Positions 1-7,774 of a DNA stretch of 64,000 nucleotides are shown one piece after another. The stretch's first letter is position 1. The number at the start of each line of letters is the position of its first letter. Source of the DNA: Flavobacteriales bacterium (GTDB lineage: Bacteria > Bacteroidota > Bacteroidia > Flavobacteriales_F > PHOS-HE28). The translations under genes and the position numbers were made by a program. The stretch is from assembly GCA_030584065.1 (NCBI GenBank), contig CP129489.1, positions 2,771,497 to 2,835,496 on the forward strand, in the 5' to 3' direction. The notes beneath the pieces were generated by a model. The model was not told where the DNA came from, ran no database searches, and saw only the letters and a program-made list of their open reading frames with translations.

Positions 1-3000
1 TCCACGGCGGTGATGTCCTCGCCTGCGGCATCGGTGACGGCCACGGCCTGCTGGACCGAGCATCCGCTGGCATCCGTCAGCACCGCCGTGTACACGCCGG
101 CGCAGAGGTCGCTCACACTGAGGCCGGCGCCGATGAGCGAGCCGGCCGCGCTGTACCATTCCACGGTGAGGGGCGCCGTGCCGCCGGAGACGGTGGCGGC
201 GGCGGTGCCGATGCAGACCTGGCATTCGCTCGGCGTAACGGCTACGCTGAGCGCGAGCGCATCAGGCTCCGTGAGGGTGAACGCGAGCGTGGTGCTGCAC
301 CCGGTCGCATCCGTCACCACCGCCTCCCAGGTGCCGGCGCAGAGCCCCGTGGCTGACGCTTGCCCCGGGCCGTTCGGTGGCGTGGGGGTCCATGCATAGG
401 TGTAGGGCGCTACGCCGCCCGTCACGTTGAGCGCAATGGCCCCGTCGCACTCACCGTTGCACGAGATGTCCGAGACGGCCGCATTGCCCGCGATGGGCGC
501 CGGACCGGTGATGAGCACCTGCGCATCGATGCTGCAGCCATTGGCGTCGGTGATCGTCACGGTGTACACCCCTTCGCAGAGGCCGCTCACCTGGGGCGTA
601 TCCTGGCCCCCCGGCGACCAGAGGAAGGAGTAGGGGCCGGCTCCGCCCGTGGGACCCACGGTGGCCGTGCCATCGCAGAAGCCCGCGCAGCTCACCGGCG
701 TGCTGCTGCTGTTGGGGGCGATGGGCGTGAAGGGATCCACCGTGAAGGTGAAGGTGCTGTCGCAGCCGCTGGCATCGGTGAGGGTGACCGTGTACGGCGT
801 GCCGGCGCAGAGCCCGGTGGCCGTGGTCGTTCCTTGCCCGCCGCCGGGCTCAGGCGACCAGAGGATGGTGATGGCGCCCGTTCCGCCCGTGGGGGTCACG
901 GTGGCCGATCCGGTGCAGGGTGCCGTGCAATCCTCCGGGCTCACCGCAAGGCCCGCATCGAATGGCGGCGGTGCGCCGATGAAGAATGGCGTGGCGCCCA
1001 CGCAGCCCACGGCATCGAACACCTGCACCTCCCAGAGCCCGATGCAGAGGCCGCTCACGGCCGTGGTGCCCTGGCCTGTGGGCGGCTCCGGGACCCACAC
1101 GATGGTGTACGGGGGGATGCCGCCTGCCGGCGTCACCGATGCCGTTCCGCTGCACGTGTTGGGGCAGGTGGCATCGGTCCAGACGAGGTTGTTCGTCACC
1201 GGCACCTTGGGCAGCACCTCGAACACCGCGGTGGTGTCGCAGCCGCTGGCATCGGTGATGGTGACGCTCCAGGTCCCCGGGCACAGGCCGCTGCCTGCAT
1301 TGGTGCCATCGCCCACCGGCGGTGGGGGGTCCCACGTGAAGGTGTAGGGGGCCACGCCGCCCGTGGGGCTCACCGTCACGGTGCCATCGCAGGGGCCATT
1401 GCAGGTCTCATCGGTGCTCACCCCGTTGGGCAGGATGGGGTCCGGCTCATCCACCGTGAACAGCAGCACCGTGTCGCATTGCGCCGCATCGGTGATCTGC
1501 AGCGTCCAGACCCCGGCGCACAGCCCGCCCGCGTTGGGCGTGCCCTGGCCGGTGCCCGGCTCCGGCGACCATGTGTAGGTGTAGGGCGGAAGCCCGCCCG
1601 CCGTCGTCACGGCGATGGCGCCATCGCAGCTGTTGCCGCAGCTGGCATCCGTCACCGTGCCCTGGGCGTCGATTCCCGATGGTGTGCTGATGGTGAAGGG
1701 CGTGGCCAAGACGCATCCGTTCGCATCCGTCACCGTAAGCGCATAGGCGCCGGGGCAGAGGCCCGTCGCATCCGGCGTGCCCTGGCCGCTCCCGGGCTCC
1801 GGCTGCCAATCGTATTGGTACGGCGCAGCGCCGCCCGTCACGGTTGCTGTGGCCGTGCCGTCGCAGAGTCCGCCGCAGCTGGCCGGCGTTGTCGTCAGGT
1901 CCACCACGATGGGCGGCGGCTCTATGATGGTGAAGGTGATGAGCGTGTCGCAGCCCGCCGCATCCGAGACCAGCACCGTATAGTTGCCGGGACAGAGGTC
2001 CGCTGCATCCGGCGTACCCTGGCCACTGACCGCGGGTGTCCACAGGAAGGCATAAGGCGGCGTGCCACCGGCCACCGTCACGCTGGCCGCGCCATCGCAT
2101 GCACCGGCGCATGTGGGGTCAGTCGTGGTCAGTGCGGCATCGATCGGCGGCGGAGCGATGAGCTCGAAAGTGATCGTGGTGTCGCAGCCGCCGCTGGAAA
2201 CGGTGACCTGGTAGCTGCCCGCGCAGAGCAGCGTGGCATTCGGCGTGCCCTGACCGGTCACCCCAGGCGACCAGAGGTAGGTGAAGGTACCGTCGCCTCC
2301 GCTCGCCGACAGGCTGATGCTCCCATCGCACGCACCGCTGCACGAGGGCGGCGTCACCGTGCCGGTCGCAACGATCGGCGGCGGCGCCGGCACCGTGAAG
2401 GCAATGGTGGTATCGCAGCCCACCGCATCGGTGATGACCAGGGAATAGGCCTGCGGGCAGAGGCCGGTGACCGCAGCCGTGCCCTGGCCCGCGCCGGGCT
2501 CGGGCGACCAGGCAAAGGCATACGGCGCCTGCCCGCCCGTTACGATCACGCCCGCTTCGCCATCACAGGCATCGGGGCAGCTGGCCGGCAGCACCTGCAG
2601 CGACACATCCAGCGGCACGGCATCGAGGATGGTGAACGACTGGGTGATGGTGCAGCCGTTCGCATCGGTGATCAGCACACTGTAGCTGCCCGCGCACAGG
2701 CCCGTCGCATCCGGCGTGCCCTGCCCGGTGACGGCGGGCGTCCAGGCATAGGTGTAGCCCGGCGAGCCGCCGGAGACCGCCACGCTCGCGGTGCCATCGC
2801 ACAGGCTGCCGCAGGTCACATCCGTCTGGGCGGGCACCACTACCAAGGGCGGCGGCTCATTGATCGTGAAGGCGATGAGGGTGTCGCAGCCGTTCGCATC
2901 GGTGATCAGCAGGGTGTAGCTCCCCGCGCACAGGTCCGTGGCGGTATCGGTGCCCTGCCCCGCACCCGGCGAAGGCGTCCACAGGAAGGCATAGGGCGCG

Positions 3001-4260
3001 GTTCCGCCGGTGACGCCGGGGGACTGGGCCGCGCCATCGCACACGCCCGCACAGCTCGCATCGGTGGTCTGCACGGCGGCTTGGATCGGCGCGGGCGCGG
3101 TGACCGTGAAGGTGAGCGTGGTGTCGCAGCCGTTCGGCGTGGCCACGGTGACGCTGTACACTCCGGGGCAGAGCGCTGTGGCGTTCGGGGTGCCCTGCCC
3201 CGTCACCGGCGGCGACCAGGTGATGGTGTACGGCGGCACCGCGCCGTTCACCGTGATGCCGATGGTGCCATCGCAGGCGTCGGAGCAGCTGGCCGGCGTG
3301 ACCGTGCCCTGCACATCGATGGCGGGCGGCGACGCGATGGTGAAGGCCTGCGTGGTGGTGCAGCCCGTGCCCTGGTCGGTGATGAGGACACTGTACGCGC
3401 CTTCGCAGAGCCCTGTCGCCGCGTTGGTGCCCTGGCCCGCTCCGGGCGCGGGCGTCCAGTCGTAGGCATAGGGGCCCACGCCATCCGTCGGATTCACCGT
3501 GGCGGTGCCGTCGCACACGCCGAAGCAGCTCGCATCGGTCTGCGCGGGATTGGGCACGATGGGCGGCGGCTGATCGATGGTGAAGGCGACCGTGGTATCG
3601 CAGCCGTTGGCATCCACCAGCAGCACGCTGTAGTTGCCGGCGCAGAGGCCCGTGGCCGTGTTGGTGCCCTGGCCCCCGCCGGGCGCGGGCGTCCAGGTGA
3701 CGGCGATGGGGGGCGTGCCGCCTGCGGGATTCACCGATGCCGTGCCATCGCAGAGGCCGTTGCACGAGGTGCCCGTGAAGCTCAGGTTCGGCTGGATCGG
3801 CAGCAGGTTGAAGGTGAAGGTGGTATCGAAGCTGCAATTGTTGGCGTCGGTGATCACCAGGGTATTGGTGCCCGCGCAGAGCTGGTTGAACGACGAGCCG
3901 GTGCCCGCGCCATTGTTCCAGCTGTAGCTGTGCGGTGCCACGCCGCCGATGGCCAGGGCCGTGCGCGAGCCGTTGCACACGTCGGCGCAGGCGGGCGGGG
4001 TGCCGGCGCCGAAGAAGATCACACCCAAGGGGCCCGGCTCGGTGACGTTGATGGGCACGCCGCAGCTCACCCCCTGGCCCACGTCGGTGACCACCACGAT
4101 CTGCGGGCCGCCGCATGCCCCCGTCCAGGTCTGCGTGGCCGGGCCGCCGAAGAGCCAGGAGTAGGTGAAGGGACCCACGCCCCCGGTGACGCTCACCGTG
4201 ATGGTGGCATCGCAGGCACCGCGGCAGCTGACGTTGAATCCGTTGAAGTTGGTCGTCGCC
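1..4260 (-). repeat. Tandem SprB repeats, about 18 units of roughly 236 bases
   Basis: A recurring block, seen on the plus strand as variants of gtgtcgcagccgttcgcatc, returns at about 60, 300, 530, 760, 1000, 1230, 1470, 1710, 1950, 2180, 2410, 2650, 2880, 3120, 3355, 3595, 3830 and 4070. Each unit encodes about 78 residues of the SprB fold. Units are diverged rather than identical, so this is an old array, but near-identical words of 15-20 bases recur. Confidence 0.85.
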
Positions 4261-5057
4261 GAGGTGGTGGCGATGAAGGGCGTCTGCCCCGCACCGGTGG
4301 CGCACACGGCCACGTCGCGGTCCTCACCGCCCGGGGGGATCGCCTGCGGCAGGCGCACCGGCTCCGCCCCCACCAGCAGCGTGGCCTCCTGGGCCTGTAC
4401 CACGCGCTCCAGCACACCGGCCTCCGGTGCGCGCGCGAGGCGGATGACGCTGCGGCCGGCCATCAGGCGCTGGGTGGCGCGGCCCTCGCTGCACAGGGTG
4501 CGGGCCTGCACCAGGCCGCCCGCGGCGTGCACGGTGCCCGAGCGCCAGGTGAGGTCGCCCTCGGTGAGGTGGAGGTCGCTCAGCAGCGACCAGGAGCCTT
4601 CGCCATCGAACCGCAGCTGGCCGGCGAGGGGGATGCCCCGGGTGTCGATCACGCGGCCCTCCCCCGCCCCGGTGAGCCGCACCGTTCCGCCGAAGGCCCA
4701 TTGCACGCTGCCGCTCATCGACCAATCGCCATGCACTTCCAGCGCATCGCGTCCTCCGCCATCCACGCGCACGAAGGCGGCGGCGCCATCCAGCCGCAGG
4801 CTGCGGCAGCGCGCGCGGCCCTCCACCGCCACCACGGTCTCGGCGGCCGGCGCGATCACCGCATCGTCGGTGGCGCCCGGCACGCCGGCACCGCCGGCGC
4901 CGCCGGCCATCAGGCTCCAGTGCGCCGCATCGCTCCATGAGCCGTTGCCGCCCACCCAGTGCAGGGTGCGGCCGGTGCCCGCTTGGGCCTGCGCCGGCGC
5001 GGCGGGCAGCAGGATCAGCGCGGCGATCGTGAGCGGGAGGAGGGCGTGGATGCGCAT
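1..5057 (-). CDS. Giant SprB-repeat surface protein, partial (3' end beyond the window)
   Basis: The frame is open from an ATG at 5057 to the left edge, so at least 1685 residues are present. It begins with a signal peptide (MRIHALLPLTIAALILLPAA, then an AQAQ cleavage region). Residues 30 to about 250 form a non-repetitive domain starting with a GNGSWSDAAHWS motif, common at the N-terminus of Bacteroidota adhesins. After that come about 18 SprB-type repeats with GLCAG, VTDANGC and TPA-G-GQGT motifs. SprB-like proteins are cell-surface adhesins exported by T9SS and used in gliding or attachment. The C-terminal CHU_C sorting domain expected for the family would lie outside the window. It is the last visible gene of an operon, 18 bases after the PorP/SprF-like gene. 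Family call is strong; ligand and role are inferred. Confidence 0.88.
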   Translation of the reverse strand, partial: MRIHALLPLTIAALILLPAAPAQAQAGTGRTLHWVGGNGSWSDAAHWSLMAGGAGGAGVPGATDDAVIAPAAETVVAVEGRARCRSLRLDGAAAFVRVDGGGRDALEVHGDWSMSGSVQWAFGGTVRLTGAGEGRVIDTRGIPLAGQLRFDGEGSWSLLSDLHLTEGDLTWRSGTVHAAGGLVQARTLCSEGRATQRLMAGRSVIRLARAPEAGVLERVVQAQEATLLVGAEPVRLPQAIPPGGEDRDVAVCATGAGQTPFIATTSATTNFNGFNVSCRGACDATITVSVTGGVGPFTYSWLFGGPATQTWTGACGGPQIVVVTDVGQGVSCGVPINVTEPGPLGVIFFGAGTPPACADVCNGSRTALAIGGVAPHSYSWNNGAGTGSSFNQLCAGTNTLVITDANNCSFDTTFTFNLLPIQPNLSFTGTSCNGLCDGTASVNPAGGTPPIAVTWTPAPGGGQGTNTATGLCAGNYSVLLVDANGCDTTVAFTIDQPPPIVPNPAQTDASCFGVCDGTATVNPTDGVGPYAYDWTPAPGAGQGTNAATGLCEGAYSVLITDQGTGCTTTQAFTIASPPAIDVQGTVTPASCSDACDGTIGITVNGAVPPYTITWSPPVTGQGTPNATALCPGVYSVTVATPNGCDTTLTFTVTAPAPIQAAVQTTDASCAGVCDGAAQSPGVTGGTAPYAFLWTPSPGAGQGTDTATDLCAGSYTLLITDANGCDTLIAFTINEPPPLVVVPAQTDVTCGSLCDGTASVAVSGGSPGYTYAWTPAVTGQGTPDATGLCAGSYSVLITDANGCTITQSFTILDAVPLDVSLQVLPASCPDACDGEAGVIVTGGQAPYAFAWSPEPGAGQGTAAVTGLCPQAYSLVITDAVGCDTTIAFTVPAPPPIVATGTVTPPSCSGACDGSISLSASGGDGTFTYLWSPGVTGQGTPNATLLCAGSYQVTVSSGGCDTTITFELIAPPPIDAALTTTDPTCAGACDGAASVTVAGGTPPYAFLWTPAVSGQGTPDAADLCPGNYTVLVSDAAGCDTLITFTIIEPPPIVVDLTTTPASCGGLCDGTATATVTGGAAPYQYDWQPEPGSGQGTPDATGLCPGAYALTVTDANGCVLATPFTISTPSGIDAQGTVTDASCGNSCDGAIAVTTAGGLPPYTYTWSPEPGTGQGTPNAGGLCAGVWTLQITDAAQCDTVLLFTVDEPDPILPNGVSTDETCNGPCDGTVTVSPTGGVAPYTFTWDPPPPVGDGTNAGSGLCPGTWSVTITDASGCDTTAVFEVLPKVPVTNNLVWTDATCPNTCSGTASVTPAGGIPPYTIVWVPEPPTGQGTTAVSGLCIGLWEVQVFDAVGCVGATPFFIGAPPPFDAGLAVSPEDCTAPCTGSATVTPTGGTGAITILWSPEPGGGQGTTTATGLCAGTPYTVTLTDASGCDSTFTFTVDPFTPIAPNSSSTPVSCAGFCDGTATVGPTGGAGPYSFLWSPGGQDTPQVSGLCEGVYTVTITDANGCSIDAQVLITGPAPIAGNAAVSDISCNGECDGAIALNVTGGVAPYTYAWTPTPPNGPGQASATGLCAGTWEAVVTDATGCSTTLAFTLTEPDALALSVAVTPSECQVCIGTAAATVSGGTAPLTVEWYSAAGSLIGAGLSVSDLCAGVYTAVLTDASGCSVQQAVAVTDAAGEDITAV

Positions 5058-5075
5058 CGCGGGTGATTCAAGGGT

Positions 5076-6017
5076 CTAGTCGAACGCCGGGCAATTGATC
5101 ATGCGGCGGCTCATGTCCTCCTGCCCGCACGGGGTGATGCCCAGGATGATCTCGTGCGTGTTGGAGCTGCCCACGCGGAGCCGCGATGTGGTGATGTCGT
5201 AGCTGTAGCCGAGCTGGAAGTACTTGGCGAAGCTCACCTTCATCAGCACCGATACCGCATCGCCGGCCCGGTAGCCCGCCCCTAGGGCGAACTTGCGGTT
5301 CCACTCCACCATGCCATTGATGTCGAGCGCCCAAGGTGCGGCCTTGCTCTTCTTCAGCAGCAGGCTCGGGATGAGCGCGGTCTTGCGCCCGATGCGGTAC
5401 TTGTAGCCGCCGCTGAGCATGAACTGCCGCGCCAGCCGCGAATCCGTGCCGATGCCGCTGATGCGGTTGCCCAGGGCCTGGTGCATGGAAAGGCCCGCCC
5501 AGGCCACCTTGTTGTAGGCCCAGATGCCGGGGGTCACCTCGGGCACCACCAGCGCCGTGGCCCGGCTGTCGAGCGCCGGGTCGTTGTAGTCCACCACGGT
5601 GCTGGCGCCCACATCGTACTTCATCTGCTGCGCACCGCCGAAGAAGCCGAAGCTCAGGTGGTAGTCGCGCGCCATCTGCATGTGGTAGGCATAGGCCAGC
5701 GCCAGGCGCGTATAGCCCCAGTTGCCCGCGTTGTCGCTCTCGGCGAAGAACCCGATGCCATGGCGGTTGCGGTTGGGCCCGCCCTTCTTGCGGCCCAGCG
5801 TGCCGTGCAGGCTGGCCCACCCGTTGCGCGGGGCGCCCTCTAGGCCCACCCACTGCTGGCGGTAGCCGAGGCGCACGTCGAGGCAGTCCTTGCTGCCGGC
5901 CACGGCGGGGTTCACGCTGAAGTGGTTGAAGACGTACTGCGTGTACTGCGCCAGCTGCTGCGCCCCGGCGGGCGCGGAGGCCAGCAGGGCCAGGAGCAGC
6001 AGCGCGGCGGTCCTCAT
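5076..6017 (-). CDS. PorP/SprF family type IX secretion-associated outer membrane protein
   Basis: Encodes 313 residues with an N-terminal signal peptide (MRTAALLLLALLASAPAGAQ). The family signature follows at once: QLAQYTQYVFNHFSVNPAVAGS, then YRQQWVGLEGAP, matching the QYM/NPAxAGS/QWVGLxGAP pattern of PorP/SprF. The rest has the alternating character of a beta barrel. Family members sit in the outer membrane and are needed for export or surface attachment of particular large T9SS substrates; SprF serves SprB. The start ATG overlaps the stop of the upstream CHU_C gene by four bases (ATGA), indicating translational coupling. The gene lies directly before the giant SprB-repeat gene, so that protein is its likely partner. 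Confidence 0.9.
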   Translation of the reverse strand: MRTAALLLLALLASAPAGAQQLAQYTQYVFNHFSVNPAVAGSKDCLDVRLGYRQQWVGLEGAPRNGWASLHGTLGRKKGGPNRNRHGIGFFAESDNAGNWGYTRLALAYAYHMQMARDYHLSFGFFGGAQQMKYDVGASTVVDYNDPALDSRATALVVPEVTPGIWAYNKVAWAGLSMHQALGNRISGIGTDSRLARQFMLSGGYKYRIGRKTALIPSLLLKKSKAAPWALDINGMVEWNRKFALGAGYRAGDAVSVLMKVSFAKYFQLGYSYDITTSRLRVGSSNTHEIILGITPCGQEDMSRRMINCPAFD

Positions 6018-7006
6018 CGGATGATGGAGATGTAGCCCGTGTAGGGGTCGGAGCGGCCCTCCACCGGGTTCAGCTGGATGTGGTAGTAATAGGTGCCCTC
6101 GGAGAGCGGGTTCCCGTTGCGCGTGCCGTCCCACGGCTCGCGGTAGCCGTTGCTGTTGAACACGCGCTGCCCCCAGCGGTCGTAGATCATCACCACGGCG
6201 CCGGGGTAGTCCTGGATGCCGGGCACCTCCCACACGTCGTTGCGGCCATCGCCATTGGGCGAGAAGGTGTTGGGCGGCTCGATGAGGCGGATCACGTTCA
6301 CGCTCACCGAGTCGGTGTAGGTGCAGCCGCCGATCACGGTGGTCACCGCGTAGGTGGTGGAGCTCTGCGGATTGGCGATGGGGTCTGGGATGCCGTTGCC
6401 GCTGAGGCCGGTGGTCGGGGTCCAGTCGTAGGTGGTGCCGCCCTGCGCATCGAGCTGCACGGCGCCGCCCTGCGGGATCTCCTCGTCGGGCCCGGCGGTG
6501 AAGTCCACGCCCACCACATCCACGCCGGGGCCCGATACGGTGAGGCTGAAGCCGCATTGGGCGGCGATGAGGGCGCCGTCGTTGATGGCGCCGGAGACCA
6601 CCACCCAGTAGACGGTGCCGGGCATCAGCGATTGGGTGGTGACCGCGAAGGCCATGGAATCCAGCTCGCAGGCCGACACCGCGGTGAAGGATGCCGGGGT
6701 ACAGCTGCCGTTGCCGGCGAGCACCACCAGGCTCAGCTCGTTGTCCATGCCCCCCACCAAGGGGCAGGCGATGCCCTCCACCGCCACCTGCACGGGGCCG
6801 CCCACGCTGTTGGTGGTGAAGGTGTACCACAGCAGGTTGTCCGTGCCGGGGCAGAACCCGGGCAGCGTGCCGTTGGCGCCGGTGTTGTCGCCGCCCACGG
6901 GCTGCTGGGCGCACACGAGCGCGGCCGTGGCGCAGTCGCTGTTGGGCGGCTGGGCCCAGGCCGTGGCGGTGGCCGAGAGCAGGCAGGCAAGGAGTGCCAG
7001 GCGCAT
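6014..7006 (-). CDS. Secreted protein with gliding-motility (CHU_C) C-terminal domain
   Basis: Encodes 330 residues. The start at 7006 is chosen because it opens a clear signal peptide (MRLALLACLLSATATAWAQ); the frame is open further upstream but reads as non-coding. The middle has a Cys-bearing extracellular domain (residues about 20-165) and an Ig/PKD-like segment near residues 175-240. The last 85 residues are a CHU_C domain with NTFSPNGDGRNDVW, IYDRWGQRVF and WDGTRNGNPLSEGTYYY, the T9SS type B sorting signal. It is the first gene of the three-gene adhesin operon and is coupled by ATGA overlap to the PorP/SprF-like gene. Specific function unknown. Confidence 0.88.
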   Translation of the reverse strand: MRLALLACLLSATATAWAQPPNSDCATAALVCAQQPVGGDNTGANGTLPGFCPGTDNLLWYTFTTNSVGGPVQVAVEGIACPLVGGMDNELSLVVLAGNGSCTPASFTAVSACELDSMAFAVTTQSLMPGTVYWVVVSGAINDGALIAAQCGFSLTVSGPGVDVVGVDFTAGPDEEIPQGGAVQLDAQGGTTYDWTPTTGLSGNGIPDPIANPQSSTTYAVTTVIGGCTYTDSVSVNVIRLIEPPNTFSPNGDGRNDVWEVPGIQDYPGAVVMIYDRWGQRVFNSNGYREPWDGTRNGNPLSEGTYYYHIQLNPVEGRSDPYTGYISIIR

Positions 7007-7048
7007 GGGTGCGTGCAGGGGGCGCGCACAGGATGCACGCGGCCCCGC

Positions 7049-7056
7049 CGAAAGTA
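7049..7056 (-). promoter_or_regulatory. -7 promoter element (TACTTTCG) for the adhesin operon
   Basis: TACTTTCG on the minus strand, 42 bases upstream of the ATG at 7006. It matches the TAnnTTTG-like -7 box of the Bacteroidota primary sigma factor and the same word seen before other genes here. Confidence 0.5.
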
Positions 7057-7142
7057 GACGCCCGCTTTCCCGCGCCCGGCAAGGGCCGCAGCGCACTTTC
7101 ACACAGCGCTCTGTTGAGGGCGGCCGCGCCCCGCGGACAAAC

Positions 7143-7176
7143 GAAGAGGGGCCCTGCGACAGCCGGACCCCTCTTC
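7143..7176 (-). terminator. Hairpin terminator downstream of tRNA-Arg
   Basis: A perfect 9-bp stem (gaagagggg at 7143-7151 with cccctcttc at 7168-7176), starting seven bases after the tRNA 3' end and followed on the minus strand by GTTTGTCC. It probably ends the tRNA transcript. Confidence 0.6.
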
Positions 7177-7182
7177 CCCGTG

Positions 7183-7254
7183 TGACCCCACCAGGAGTCG
7201 AACCTGGATCAAGAGTTTAGGAAACTCCTATTCTATCCATTGAACTATGGGGTC
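7183..7254 (-). tRNA. tRNA-Arg (anticodon CCT)
   Basis: The minus strand folds into a complete 72-base cloverleaf. The acceptor pairs GACCCCA with TGGGGTC, the D arm is GTTC/GAAT, the anticodon stem is GGAGT/ACTCT with loop TTCCTAA (anticodon CCT), and the T arm is CCAGG-TTCGACT-CCTGG. The discriminator is A, and CCA is not encoded. It reads AGG codons. A -7 box lies 13 bases upstream and a hairpin terminator downstream, so it looks like a monocistronic unit. Confidence 0.96.
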
Positions 7255-7266
7255 GCAAAAGCGGCG

Positions 7267-7274
7267 CGAAGGTA
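7267..7274 (-). promoter_or_regulatory. -7 promoter element (TACCTTCG) for tRNA-Arg
   Basis: TACCTTCG on the minus strand ends 13 bases before the tRNA 5' end, the spacing expected for a -7 box with a short leader. No convincing -33 TTG is seen at the right distance. Confidence 0.55.
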
Positions 7275-7414
7275 GAGGGCGACGGGCCACGCCAGCTGTG
7301 GCCTTCCGCTCGCATCCGCCAACCGGTGGTCGGTGGAGAGGCCGCCCGCCACACGGCCTTGGATTCCGCCGCATACCGATCTACCTTCAACTTCCGAACC
7401 GGTTCGTCAGTGCC

Positions 7415-7774
7415 ATGGACCATGAGTTCCCCAAAACCGGCTACCCGGAATCCCTGGACCCACCGCACGATGGCTTCATCGCCAGCTTCGGTGCGCAACT
7501 GTCCGTGGGCCTGCCTGAGGCGGCCATGCCTGCGCAGGTGCAAGGCACCCTGCTGTTGACACCGTATGCACAGAGCGCTTGGATGGCGAGCCTGCCCACC
7601 GATGAGCTTTGGGCGATACAGGTCTTCGACGCTGCAGGTCGTGCGGTAGCCATCGCGCAACAGGTCCAGAAGCGGCATGCCATCGATCTGTCCAGGCATG
7701 CGAACGGCTTGTATGCGGTGCGCGCGGTCAGTGCCTCGGGCATCGTCCTGTCAGCCAAAGTCGTTCGGCAATGA
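7415..7774 (+). CDS. Short protein ending in a T9SS type A-like sorting tail
   Basis: Encodes 119 residues from the ATG at 7415. The frame stays open back into the tRNA region, so the start is uncertain. The C-terminal 70 residues resemble a T9SS type A (Por secretion) tail: IQVFDAAGRAVAI, then IDLSRHANGLYAVRAVS and AKVVRQ. No signal peptide and no cargo domain precede the tail, so it may be the 3' remnant of a larger secreted protein. Its stop overlaps the start of the next gene by four bases (ATGA), which argues that it is still translated. Function unknown. Confidence 0.5.
   Translation: MDHEFPKTGYPESLDPPHDGFIASFGAQLSVGLPEAAMPAQVQGTLLLTPYAQSAWMASLPTDELWAIQVFDAAGRAVAIAQQVQKRHAIDLSRHANGLYAVRAVSASGIVLSAKVVRQ

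Noticed and set aside
1..4260. Could the regular repeats be a CRISPR array
   Set aside because: The period of about 236 bases, diverged units and continuous coding frame fit protein repeats, not short identical repeats with spacers.
360..4940. Plus-strand open frame of 1526 codons opposite the SprB repeats
   Set aside because: It reads as Arg/Gly/Ala/His-rich low-complexity sequence without a signal peptide or domain, and mirrors the repeat period of the real minus-strand gene.
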